From DMER01 sp003451645 (GTDB lineage Bacteria; Pseudomonadota; Alphaproteobacteria; Micropepsales; Micropepsaceae), in assembly GCA_031976175.1 (NCBI GenBank), contig DALYLR010000080.1:1-7008 (forward strand): a DNA stretch of 7,008 nucleotides. Direction: 5' to 3'. Under the pieces are notes generated by a model, which was given only the letters and a program-made list of their open reading frames with translations, did not search any database and had not been told where the DNA came from. The position numbers were made by a program, and so were the translations under genes. Each line of letters begins with the position of its first letter. Positions within the stretch are counted from its first letter, which is position 1. Shown piece after piece: positions 1 to 6,604 of the stretch.

Positions 1-377
1 GGTCTGAGCAGCTTATGCTGGCGCATATCCTTTAGCGTTGCCCATCGCGCGGAACCGTAGGTCGTCACGAACCGTGCGTCCCGACTGCGGATCACGGAGC
101 CGATAACCGCCACAAGGATTCCGAACAGTCCGCCGCTCGCTGCGATGAGACCGGCTGTTCCGAAAACTTCAGGCGCATAGGCTTCATAGGCATACCACCA
201 CTGGAAGAGGCGCCACGGAAGATAAACTGGCCGGTCACCGACAGCAAACCAGGGCGCGCCCAGTGCGGGTTGGTAGCCCAGCGCTTCTGCGGTCCACTGC
301 GTCGCAAACCACTGCGTCTGGACGATCACGATCAGCACGATGCCGACCTGGCCAATCAGAATTCTTCCGGGATTCAT
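1..377 (-). CDS. traG: Conjugal transfer coupling protein TraG (VirD4/TraD-type), N-terminal part
   Basis: Partial gene running off the left edge. Translating from the ATG at 375-377 gives 125 residues that begin MNPGRILIGQ. A first hydrophobic helix is at about residues 5-20, and a Trp/Tyr-rich periplasmic stretch (WFATQW, then FQWWYAYEAYAP) follows. A second hydrophobic segment is at about 80-100, and the conserved TYGSARWA element at about 110-117 precedes the cytoplasmic ATPase domain. This layout matches the N-terminus of TraG proteins that couple the relaxosome to a trb-type IV secretion channel in the inner membrane. The Walker motifs would lie outside the window, so ATPase function is inferred from family. 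A purine-rich ribosome site (GGAGAAGG, about 390-383 on the minus strand) supports this start. In related elements trbB and other trb genes usually follow, which would be to the left. Identification is by recognised N-terminal pattern, not by alignment. Confidence 0.85.
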   Translation of the reverse strand, partial: MNPGRILIGQVGIVLIVIVQTQWFATQWTAEALGYQPALGAPWFAVGDRPVYLPWRLFQWWYAYEAYAPEVFGTAGLIAASGGLFGILVAVIGSVIRSRDARFVTTYGSARWATLKDMRQHKLLR

Positions 378-969
378 GCAGCCTTCTCCGCTCTCCGTCA
401 CGAGGGCGCATGATCAACCCGCCGTACCCGGATTGCCTAGTTGGACGCGGCGCAAGCGCCTGCAGACCAGTGCAGACAACAACAAAGGCGACCTTCAAAG
501 ACGAAACACTGGCTCAATCACCGGACATCGCGCGAACAAGTTTGGCCATAGCTTCGAGTGTCGCCTCCGAGCCGGTCCGATCAATGAAAGCATGGCATTT
601 GCGGCGGCCGCGGATCAGGTCCGCACCCTCCTCCGCTGCGAGGTCACTCCCCAAAGCAGTCGTTAGAAAGCAGGATGCTCGAAGATTGAAACTTCGCCGA
701 AAACGGCTATTGAGTCTGCAGTCAGCAATGGCTGCCGTCAGCGGCAATGCAGACGGAATTTGGTGACTCTCTGGCCGACGTTGGAAAGTTCCAAAATATC
801 AAAAGATCGATACAGCCATCCGTATGCAGACGTATAATGGCCTTGTGATCACTTGGTTTAATTATTTGGCCACCGCAGTGAAATGGCGAAATTCGATTTG
901 TTCAGCGCATCCGCCAAGAATGGCCAAAAAAAAGTCCCTCCTACAGTGACCGGCACCAGTAATTAGCCA
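378..969. other. Gene-poor region between traG and the efflux operon; probable module junction
   Basis: This stretch of nearly 600 bases holds no convincing intact gene. The overlapping plus-strand frames here are rich in Ser/Arg, have no recognisable domain, and overlap the traG start. Near traG it is GC-rich; from about 780 to 935 it is AT-richer. Visible structure includes the short palindrome TTGGAAAGTTCCAA (781-794), the palindrome GTGATCAC (845-852), an 8-bp inverted repeat TTTGGCCA/TGGCCAAA (865-872 and 921-928), and a run of eight A (926-933). A coding-like minus-strand tail lies at 514-648. There is no clear intrinsic terminator after the pump stop at 970, so pump transcripts may run on towards traG. 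It is the likeliest place for the boundary between conjugation backbone and cargo, but no flanking direct repeats or insertion-sequence ends were recognised. Confidence 0.6.
514..648 (-). pseudogene. Possible C-terminal remnant of an unidentified gene
   Basis: One minus-strand frame ends at a TGA (514-516). Over its last 44 or so codons it reads like real protein, with an Ala/Glu/Arg-rich helical stretch that ends AKLVRAMSGD and codon use like that of the neighbours. Upstream of about 648 the same frame turns into low-quality sequence rich in Arg, Ser and Cys. Its only available start there is a TTG at 745-747 with no good ribosome site. It could be the broken end of a gene cut when the cargo was inserted, a small hypothetical protein of 77 residues, or chance. 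I do not recognise the family. Confidence 0.2.
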
Positions 970-3900
970 CTAAATGGCGTCTTCAGAAGCCCGCCTGGCA
1001 ACGGCTGCAGCTCTTACAACATCCTCGCCGCGTCTCAATCGAGTGAACGGCCAAAGGACCAGCCGAACAATCTTTCTGACGAAGCCGGCAACATCACTTG
1101 GTATCATGAAGACTGCAGGAATGACGACAAGCGTCAGGATAGTTGAAGAGGTCAACCCACCAATGAGAAGCGCGCCGAGCGCGTTGCGCCACTCGGCTCC
1201 ATCGGAGGTCGCCAACGCGACTGGCACCATGCCAAAAATTGCCGAGAAGGCAGTCATGAGAACGGGGCGAAGTCGTTCAGGGCAAGCTTGAAGGATCGCG
1301 TCTCTTTCTGTCATTCCTTCCGCGATCAACTGGTTTGCGCGGTCAACCAGCAAAATGCCATTCTTCATCACGATCCCCATCAGACCGATGAGACCAATCT
1401 GCGCGAATAGCGAAGATTCCATTCCAAAGTAGTAGAGCCCTGCAAAAGCTCCCGAGAAGCTGAGCGGAGCGGTCACCATGATCAGGAGCGGCTGCACGAA
1501 GGAATTGAATTGGCTCGCAAGCACCATGTAGAGCGCCAGCAAGGCGAGCAATAACGCGAAGCCGATCGCGCCGGCGGTCTCCTGCATGCGTTCCGACATG
1601 CCGCCGACCGAGTATGTGATGCCTGCCGGCGGCGGGTTGGCTTCAAGCACCTCGATTAAGGTGCTTGTCGCCTCACCAAGGGAAACACCGGTTGCAGAAC
1701 TAGCAAGCACCGAGAGCTTCCGGGCGCGGTCTGATCGATCAATTTTCGATGGGCCGGAAGCGAACTCAACACGTGAAACCGCTCCAATATCTACCAGTCG
1801 CCCGTCTGCACCGCGCACTTGTATGCGATCAAAATCCCGCACGCTTTCCCTCTGGTCTTCCTCCAGACGCAGGCGCACATCATATCGTTTTCCGCCCTCT
1901 TCAAAGGTGCCTGCATCGAGTCCGCCCAAGGCAATCCGGGCTGTGTCCGCCAAGGCACGAGCGGAAACGCCCTGATCCCCAGCCCGCGTTCGGTCAAACA
2001 GGATCTGTGCTTCCGGTCGACCGCTTTCGAAGCTGGTTCTGACATCAGAAAAATCAGGTCGGGCACGCATCTCACGCACGAGATGATCGCCATATTGCGC
2101 AAGGGAGTTGAGGTCAGATCCCTTTAACAACAAGTCGATGTCCGAGCTACCGGAGGTCGTCCCGCTGACCCACGGAACTTCAAGGACGGATATCTTGACC
2201 GCCTCAGGGGATGCGATGCGGATGGCCTTCCGCGCTTGGTCCATGATTTCAAACTGACCCGTTTGGCGCTCCTGTTTCGGTGTCAAGGAAGCGTATAGAT
2301 CGATGACACGGGCCTCGGCTTGCGCGCCGGCCCCAATGGAGACGAACACTTCTTCAACGTGCTCGATCTTGCGGAGTTCAGCATCTATTTTTTGCGCGGC
2401 GTCGAGCGCAGAAACAACGCCAGTGCCAAGCGGTAGCTCGATCGAACCCTGAAACTCGCTCCTGTCGGCGCGCGACGTAAACCCGGAAGGAACGCGAGCA
2501 GCATACCACGCACCGGCAACAACCGAGGCAAACGCAATGATAATCACAACAATGCGAAATCGAACGGCCAGCTTTACGAGACCTGCATAGGCGCGGTCAG
2601 TTGAGTCCCAGAACGCTTCGAGCGGCCGAAAGACGGGTGAAACGCCACTGGATGTGAGGATGCGCGATGCAAGCATCGGCGTGAGTGTCAAAGCAACGAG
2701 CAAAGAAACAGACACCGAAAATACGATCGTCAGACCGTATTGGTAGAAGAAGCGTCCTACGATGCCATCCATGAAGGCAATCGGAACAAAAACAGCAAGC
2801 GTGGCTGCTGTGCCTGCAACCACGGCAAGTCCCACTTTACGCGTACCGTCCAGCGCGGCCTCAAGCGGTGGCTTCCCCTCTTCCAGCTCTTTCATGATCG
2901 CTTCAATAACGACGATAGCGTCGTCTACGAGCAGTCCGATGGCAACGGTGAGCGCAAGCAGGGTCAGGACGTTGATTGAGAACCCCAGGAGGTAAAAGCC
3001 AAAAAAAGTGGCCACAAGGGATGTCGGGATCGCCAGGGCCACGATGATCGTCGCTCTGAAATTCAGGAGGAAAACAAAGGTCACTGCAACGACAAGCCCT
3101 ATTGCAATCACGACGTCATGGGTGACGTCCTCGATCGAGCTCTCGATGAATTTCGACACATCTCTGGTCGCAACAATCGTCACCCCGGCGGGCGCAAGCG
3201 CGCGCAAGCCTTCTGTGGCGGCTTTGACCTGGTGCGCGACCTCCACAGTATTCTGACCTGATTGTTTCCTGATATCGAGCGAGATGCCTCGTCTGCCATT
3301 CAAGAATGCCGCTGAGCGCTCATCCTCCAGGCCGTCCTCCACGCGGGCAACATCAGAAATTCGGATTGTGACGCCATTTTCCCGATAGGCGACTGGCAAG
3401 TCAGAAAAGCCATTCGCACGGGTAACTTCAGCGACAGTTTTGACACCAAACTCCAGCGTGCGGGCAGCCGTTTCCAGCCGCCCGCCAGGAAGCTCTGCAT
3501 GCTCGCTCTGGATCGCCCGTCGTACATCATCCGCCGTGACGCCAAACGCCCGCAGCCGTTCATTGTCGAGCCAGATGCGCACCGCGCGCTCACGACCCCC
3601 GACCAATTTCACGGCGCCGACACCGTCGAGGCGTTGAAGACGTTCCTTGGCCACATCATCGGCGAACGCCGTCAACTCGGCGATAGGCAGATCGCCAGCG
3701 ATCATGACGGAGATGATCGGCGCCGCGTCCGGATCGACCTTGTCCACGATGGGCGGATCCATATCCGGAGGCAATTCTGCCAAGGCGACTTGCACCTTGT
3801 CCCGAACATCCTGGACCTTCTCGCGGGCATTGGAACTCAGATTGAACTCGATCAGAATTTGCGCGCGCCCTTCACTGGAAAAGGATTGCAGCGTTTCAAT

Positions 3901-4131
3901 TCCGTCGATCGTGTTGATGTACTCTTCGAGAATGTCGGTGACTTCCGACTCCATGGTTTCCGCAGAGGCCCCGTCCAGCGTCGCCGTCACATTGACATAG
4001 GGAAATTCAACATCGGGAAATAAGTCGACACCCAAGCGCCCCATCGACATAAAACCGAGGCCTACCAACGATGCGATGAGCATCACGGCGAATACGGCGC
4101 GGCGAATCGAAATATCGACGAGCGACATCAT
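970..4131 (-). CDS. RND efflux pump inner-membrane transporter, HAE1/AcrB-like
   Basis: The 1053-residue length is that of AcrB-type proton-driven exporters. TM1 is at about residues 10-30, followed by the first large periplasmic porter/docking region (about 35-335). TM2-TM6 span about 338-490 and TM7 is at about 525-545. A second periplasmic loop (about 550-850) and TM8-TM12 (about 852-1010) follow, then a basic cytoplasmic tail. Proton-relay residues are present: the Asp pair in TM4 (VDDAIVV, D403/D404), the TM10 lysine (GIVMKNG, K923) and the RLRPVLMT arginine after it (R955). The VDDAIVV form points to the hydrophobe/amphiphile branch rather than the heavy-metal (CusA) branch. The protein would work as a trimer that collects substrate from the periplasm or outer leaflet. 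It starts ATGATG; the first ATG overlaps the adaptor stop (ATGA, 4128-4131), which implies coupled translation. The reading frame is intact. The exact substrate cannot be inferred. Confidence 0.95.
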   Translation of the reverse strand: MMSLVDISIRRAVFAVMLIASLVGLGFMSMGRLGVDLFPDVEFPYVNVTATLDGASAETMESEVTDILEEYINTIDGIETLQSFSSEGRAQILIEFNLSSNAREKVQDVRDKVQVALAELPPDMDPPIVDKVDPDAAPIISVMIAGDLPIAELTAFADDVAKERLQRLDGVGAVKLVGGRERAVRIWLDNERLRAFGVTADDVRRAIQSEHAELPGGRLETAARTLEFGVKTVAEVTRANGFSDLPVAYRENGVTIRISDVARVEDGLEDERSAAFLNGRRGISLDIRKQSGQNTVEVAHQVKAATEGLRALAPAGVTIVATRDVSKFIESSIEDVTHDVVIAIGLVVAVTFVFLLNFRATIIVALAIPTSLVATFFGFYLLGFSINVLTLLALTVAIGLLVDDAIVVIEAIMKELEEGKPPLEAALDGTRKVGLAVVAGTAATLAVFVPIAFMDGIVGRFFYQYGLTIVFSVSVSLLVALTLTPMLASRILTSSGVSPVFRPLEAFWDSTDRAYAGLVKLAVRFRIVVIIIAFASVVAGAWYAARVPSGFTSRADRSEFQGSIELPLGTGVVSALDAAQKIDAELRKIEHVEEVFVSIGAGAQAEARVIDLYASLTPKQERQTGQFEIMDQARKAIRIASPEAVKISVLEVPWVSGTTSGSSDIDLLLKGSDLNSLAQYGDHLVREMRARPDFSDVRTSFESGRPEAQILFDRTRAGDQGVSARALADTARIALGGLDAGTFEEGGKRYDVRLRLEEDQRESVRDFDRIQVRGADGRLVDIGAVSRVEFASGPSKIDRSDRARKLSVLASSATGVSLGEATSTLIEVLEANPPPAGITYSVGGMSERMQETAGAIGFALLLALLALYMVLASQFNSFVQPLLIMVTAPLSFSGAFAGLYYFGMESSLFAQIGLIGLMGIVMKNGILLVDRANQLIAEGMTERDAILQACPERLRPVLMTAFSAIFGMVPVALATSDGAEWRNALGALLIGGLTSSTILTLVVIPAVFMIPSDVAGFVRKIVRLVLWPFTRLRRGEDVVRAAAVARRASEDAI

Positions 4132-5246
4132 GAAGGTGTGGGCTCAATCCTGGCGCCGTCATACAGCGGCTCCGAGGCTGTCAGGACGACTGTTTCTCCA
4201 CTCATCAACCCGTCAAGGATCTCTACACGATCAGCATCAATGTCTGAAACTTTCACGGGACGTCGCTTAGCTTGCGCGTTCGTTACCAGATAGACGTAGC
4301 GATCTTCGCCCGTACCTTGAATTGCTCTGCGCGGCAGGACGGTGGCAGACCGGGGATCAACTTCGACCTCTGCGCGGACCGACTGCCCGGCTTTGACAGC
4401 GCAATCGGGGTTCGCAAATGCCATTCGAAATTCCACCATCCTTGAAGTCGGGTCAACGCGGTCGTTCAAGATGAGGATCTGTGATTCTATAGGATCACTC
4501 CGGCCATCGACGTAGAGGTGACCCTTCAAGTCGAGCCGCAAACGCGCGAGCTCGGACTCAGGCGCAAACAAGATCGCCGCAGCAATTCCGCACTCCTGAA
4601 CCTGAACAACGGCGGAGTTGCCCATTCCGGAGAAGCGGTTGGCCATGAACACGCCCTCATCGATATAGCGAGCAGTGATAGCGCCATCGAATGGCGCGCG
4701 GACTGTTGTATCCCACAGCGCCTGCTTGGCGGTTTCCACTTCTGTCTCCCTGAGTCGCAGGTTGGCGCCGGCAACCTCCAGGGCGGTTTTGGCATTGTCA
4801 AAGACCACACCCGAGACGACGCCTTTGGTTTCCAGTGGCGTGTAGCGATCCACGAGTGTCTGTGAGCGTGTAACTTCGGCCAGGGCAACGTCCCGCATTG
4901 CTTCGGCTTCGACGAGGCTGCGCTGATAATCGACCTGCCGGGTTCTAAAGAGCGGATCGCCCTTACGAACCCTGTCACCCACCCGGACGAAAATCTGTTC
5001 AACGACCCCCTCCGCCAACGCGCCAATATTGCTGGTTTGCTTGGCGGCAATGGTCCCGGATGCAATCAAATAGTCGTCCCGCATGACCGTTTCTGCGGAA
5101 ACCGTTTCAACCTGGACAATCCGGGCCTCGGCTTCAGCCGTAACGCCGGCCGCCGCAGGGGCGGCCGGCACTTCAGGCTCTGCGTCCCGGCATCCAGAGA
5201 CCAGAACGAAAACCGCACAGAGTGAAAGCGTCGCACGAATCCTCAT
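4128..5246 (-). CDS. RND periplasmic adaptor (membrane fusion) lipoprotein
   Basis: A 372-residue HlyD/AcrA-family adaptor that would bridge the RND pump encoded next to it and an outer-membrane channel. Residues 1-18 are a lipoprotein signal peptide ending in lipobox VSGC, so C19 should be lipidated. A Pro/Ala-rich linker runs to about 40. The two lipoyl half-motifs are at about 77-101 (VRVGDRVRKGDPLF) and 180-200 (VRAPFDGAI...EG). They flank an alpha-helical hairpin at about 102-178. At the hairpin tip the R-x3-L-x6-S pattern (R134, L138, S145) matches the TolC-docking motif of AcrA/MexA-type adaptors. A beta-barrel (about 210-295) and a membrane-proximal domain (about 300-370) complete the usual order. 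The start overlaps the thioesterase stop (ATGA, 5243-5246) and the stop overlaps the pump start. The residue after the lipid Cys is Arg, not the Asp used for inner-membrane retention in E. coli; that rule may not hold in this host. Confidence 0.94.
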   Translation of the reverse strand: MRIRATLSLCAVFVLVSGCRDAEPEVPAAPAAAGVTAEAEARIVQVETVSAETVMRDDYLIASGTIAAKQTSNIGALAEGVVEQIFVRVGDRVRKGDPLFRTRQVDYQRSLVEAEAMRDVALAEVTRSQTLVDRYTPLETKGVVSGVVFDNAKTALEVAGANLRLRETEVETAKQALWDTTVRAPFDGAITARYIDEGVFMANRFSGMGNSAVVQVQECGIAAAILFAPESELARLRLDLKGHLYVDGRSDPIESQILILNDRVDPTSRMVEFRMAFANPDCAVKAGQSVRAEVEVDPRSATVLPRRAIQGTGEDRYVYLVTNAQAKRRPVKVSDIDADRVEILDGLMSGETVVLTASEPLYDGARIEPTPS

Positions 5247-5662
5247 GAACGCCCCGGCATCAGGTAGGCGCCGCGCCCGCTCGAAAGCAGGGCTCCGTCG
5301 GCGTTCATTACAGTGGCTTCGGCGACAGAGAGAGTTGCCCCAAGACGGACAATTCTTCCCGTTACACTCAGCGTTCCTGGCGTGGCCGGTTTGTGATAAT
5401 CGACCCGCAAGTCCGCCGTCGCGGCAGGCATGTTACCCGAGGCAAGCAGGGCATAAAATCCTGTAAGATCAATCAGCGCCGCAATTACACCGCCATGGGC
5501 AGACTGTATTCGCGGATTGGAAACCACTTCCTCTCGCCATGGCATTTCCAGCAGCAGCTTGTCACTGTCTGTGCTGATCGCCCTCAACCCCAGCCACCGA
5601 TGGAAGGGGGCCGCATCGAGTGCGGCCTGTAACTGATCAAGATTGAGCATGGGGCCACTCAT
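5243..5662 (-). CDS. PaaI-family hotdog-fold acyl-CoA thioesterase
   Basis: This 139-residue cytoplasmic protein is the normal length for a single hotdog domain. The family signature is clear: an N-P-x-I-x-S-A-HGG segment (N49 to G58) leads into the central helix VIAALIDLTGFYALL. D65 on that helix is in the place of the usual catalytic acid of PaaI-like enzymes. The later strands TADLRVDYHKPA (82-93), a typical RIVRLGATLSVAEATV segment (103-118) and GRGAYLM near the end also fit. PaaI enzymes hydrolyse aromatic or fatty acyl-CoA thioesters and usually work as tetramers. The substrate here is unknown. The start at 5660-5662 overlaps the hydrolase stop by ATGA; an in-frame ATG four codons later is an alternative. 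There is no strong ribosome site, so translation probably depends on coupling to the hydrolase. A PaaI gene inside an RND efflux operon is the unusual feature. Confidence 0.9.
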   Translation of the reverse strand: MSGPMLNLDQLQAALDAAPFHRWLGLRAISTDSDKLLLEMPWREEVVSNPRIQSAHGGVIAALIDLTGFYALLASGNMPAATADLRVDYHKPATPGTLSVTGRIVRLGATLSVAEATVMNADGALLSSGRGAYLMPGRS

Positions 5663-6537
5663 GCAAGGGTCTGCTCTCGGATCGGTCGAAGAAAGGATAC
5701 AACCGCTTCGATAAACACATCGTTGCGATCTCCCGCCACCATATGTCTTGCGCCAGCAACGTCGGTGAAATGCGCCTGCGGCGCGAGGGATCGAAACGCC
5801 GTGACGGAGTCTTCTGAAACCAGCTCGCTCATACGTCCACGGATGAGATGAAGCGGTACGCGGATGTCCCGAACAGCTTGCTCCAGATCACCTGTATGAG
5901 CAACTCCGGAGCGGCGCATGACGCCGGTGATAAAGGCAGGGTCCCAGTGCCATCGCCAACGCCCATCTTCGCCCTGCCGAAGGTTCTTGCGCAGCCCCTC
6001 AAGGTCTTTCGGCCGCGGGCGATGTGGCAGATAGCTGGCAATCACATCTGCGGCCTGTTCCAGCGAGGCAAAGCCTTCCTGAACATGCGCGCCCATGAAG
6101 CCGACAACTTTGGTGACACCGGCAGCGTCCATGTTCGGCGTGATGTCGACAAGTGTCACCGATTCAAATGCATCGCGTGACAGCATGCCTGCGGCAACTA
6201 TGGCTGCGAGTCCTCCAAGCGAAGCACCGACTATATGTGGGCGCGGCCCTCCACCCGCTACACGTTCACCAACCTCAACAAGGTCTCGCGCGATAGCTTC
6301 GAGAGAGTAATCACCGTCTGGAGCCCAGTCGCTTTCACCATGTCCGCGAAGATCCAAGGCAATTGAGCGATACCCTTCAAATGCCACCGCTTTCGCGGCG
6401 CCGCTCCAGGCGTGGCGGGTTTGCCCCCCGCCATGGGCAAAGATTACCGGCGGGGCGGCAGGATCGCCAAAAGAACTGAGCGCCAGTTTCAACCCTTGTG
6501 CATGAAGATACCCGTCACGACTGCTCAAAATACCCAT
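5659..6537 (-). CDS. Alpha/beta-fold hydrolase (esterase-like), first gene of the efflux operon
   Basis: A 292-residue alpha/beta hydrolase when started at the ATG at 6535-6537. A TTG at 6547-6549 would add four residues but leaves almost no leader after the likely promoter. Motifs, numbered from the ATG: oxyanion-hole region FAHGGGQTRHAW (33-44), DLRGHGESDW (62-71), nucleophile elbow GASLGG with Ser106, and the C-terminal AGARHMVAGDRND with catalytic His265. In close relatives the acid usually sits in an SDxVS element; here the matching element reads SELVSED, so Glu238 (or nearby Asp243) must serve. A cap domain lies at about 138-215. No signal peptide is seen, so it should be cytoplasmic. 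It would cleave an ester, lactone or similar bond; the family is too broad to name a substrate. It is followed by the thioesterase, adaptor and pump genes. The Shine-Dalgarno sequence is weak. Confidence 0.9.
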   Translation of the reverse strand: MGILSSRDGYLHAQGLKLALSSFGDPAAPPVIFAHGGGQTRHAWSGAAKAVAFEGYRSIALDLRGHGESDWAPDGDYSLEAIARDLVEVGERVAGGGPRPHIVGASLGGLAAIVAAGMLSRDAFESVTLVDITPNMDAAGVTKVVGFMGAHVQEGFASLEQAADVIASYLPHRPRPKDLEGLRKNLRQGEDGRWRWHWDPAFITGVMRRSGVAHTGDLEQAVRDIRVPLHLIRGRMSELVSEDSVTAFRSLAPQAHFTDVAGARHMVAGDRNDVFIEAVVSFLRPIREQTLA

Positions 6538-6542
6538 CCGCT

Positions 6543-6571
6543 TTGGCAACTTGTAAGGATACTTTTATTAA
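6543..6571 (+). promoter_or_regulatory. Predicted marR promoter
   Basis: TTGGCA (6543-6548, five of six matches to the sigma-70 -35 box) and TATTAA (6566-6571, four of six to the -10 box) lie 17 bases apart. They would start transcription near 6578, at the left end of the 15-bp palindrome. This is the arrangement expected for an autorepressed MarR gene. Host promoters may deviate from the E. coli consensus, so this remains a prediction. Confidence 0.45.
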
Positions 6572-6593
6572 GTTAGCTTACAAACTTTGTAAA
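6564..6593 (-). promoter_or_regulatory. Predicted promoter of the hydrolase-thioesterase-pump operon
   Basis: On the minus strand TTTACA (6593-6588, five of six to the -35 box) is followed after 18 bases by AATAAA (6569-6564, four of six to the -10 box). Transcription would begin around 6557, about 20 bases before the hydrolase ATG. The -35 box lies inside the palindrome, so repressor binding would block it. It overlaps the oppositely directed marR promoter, which would let one bound repressor silence both. Confidence 0.4.
6578..6592. promoter_or_regulatory. Perfect 15-bp palindrome, probable MarR operator
   Basis: The sequence TTACAAACTTTGTAA has seven-base arms that are exact reverse complements around one central base. 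Its size, AT-rich make-up and position between divergent genes fit a MarR-dimer operator. It covers the predicted marR transcription start and the -35 box of the efflux operon. A further copy of the half-site, CTTGTAAG, sits at 6550-6557 in the same orientation as the right arm, and the window 6543-6557 is a much weaker palindrome with its centre 35 bases away. Binding by the neighbouring MarR protein is inferred. Confidence 0.7.
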
Positions 6594-6604
6594 TGGAGAA
6601 AGCT

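Noticed and set aside
235..498. Minus-strand 87-codon frame overlapping the traG start
   Set aside because: Most of it is an out-of-frame copy of traG; the short part upstream has no recognisable similarity. It could hide the end of an upstream gene, but nothing shows this.
733..746. Hairpin TGCCG-TCAG-CGGCA as a terminator
   Set aside because: The five-base-pair stem has no T-run on either strand and does not directly follow a confident gene.
263..766. Plus-strand open frame of 167 codons, and an overlapping 108-codon one at 340-666
   Set aside because: Both overlap the well-supported traG start, are rich in Ser/Arg, show no recognisable domain and have no ribosome site.
747..832. Nine-base direct repeat ATGCAGACG (747-755 and 824-832)
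   Set aside because: A repeat this short is expected about once by chance in a region of this size, and no mobile-element structure goes with it.
810..838. Perfect TATAAT at 833-838 on the plus strand as a promoter
   Set aside because: The -35 position reads ATACAG, a poor match, and the only thing downstream is antisense to the pump gene.
1586..4023. Several 80-170 codon frames on the plus strand across the pump gene
   Set aside because: They are antisense shadows of the intact 1053-residue pump frame and lack start signals or domain patterns.
970..4131. Pump as a heavy-metal (CusA/CzcA-type) exporter
   Set aside because: TM4 carries the VDDAIVV form with an Asp pair typical of the HAE1 branch. 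No metal-binding clusters or metal-resistance genes are seen nearby.
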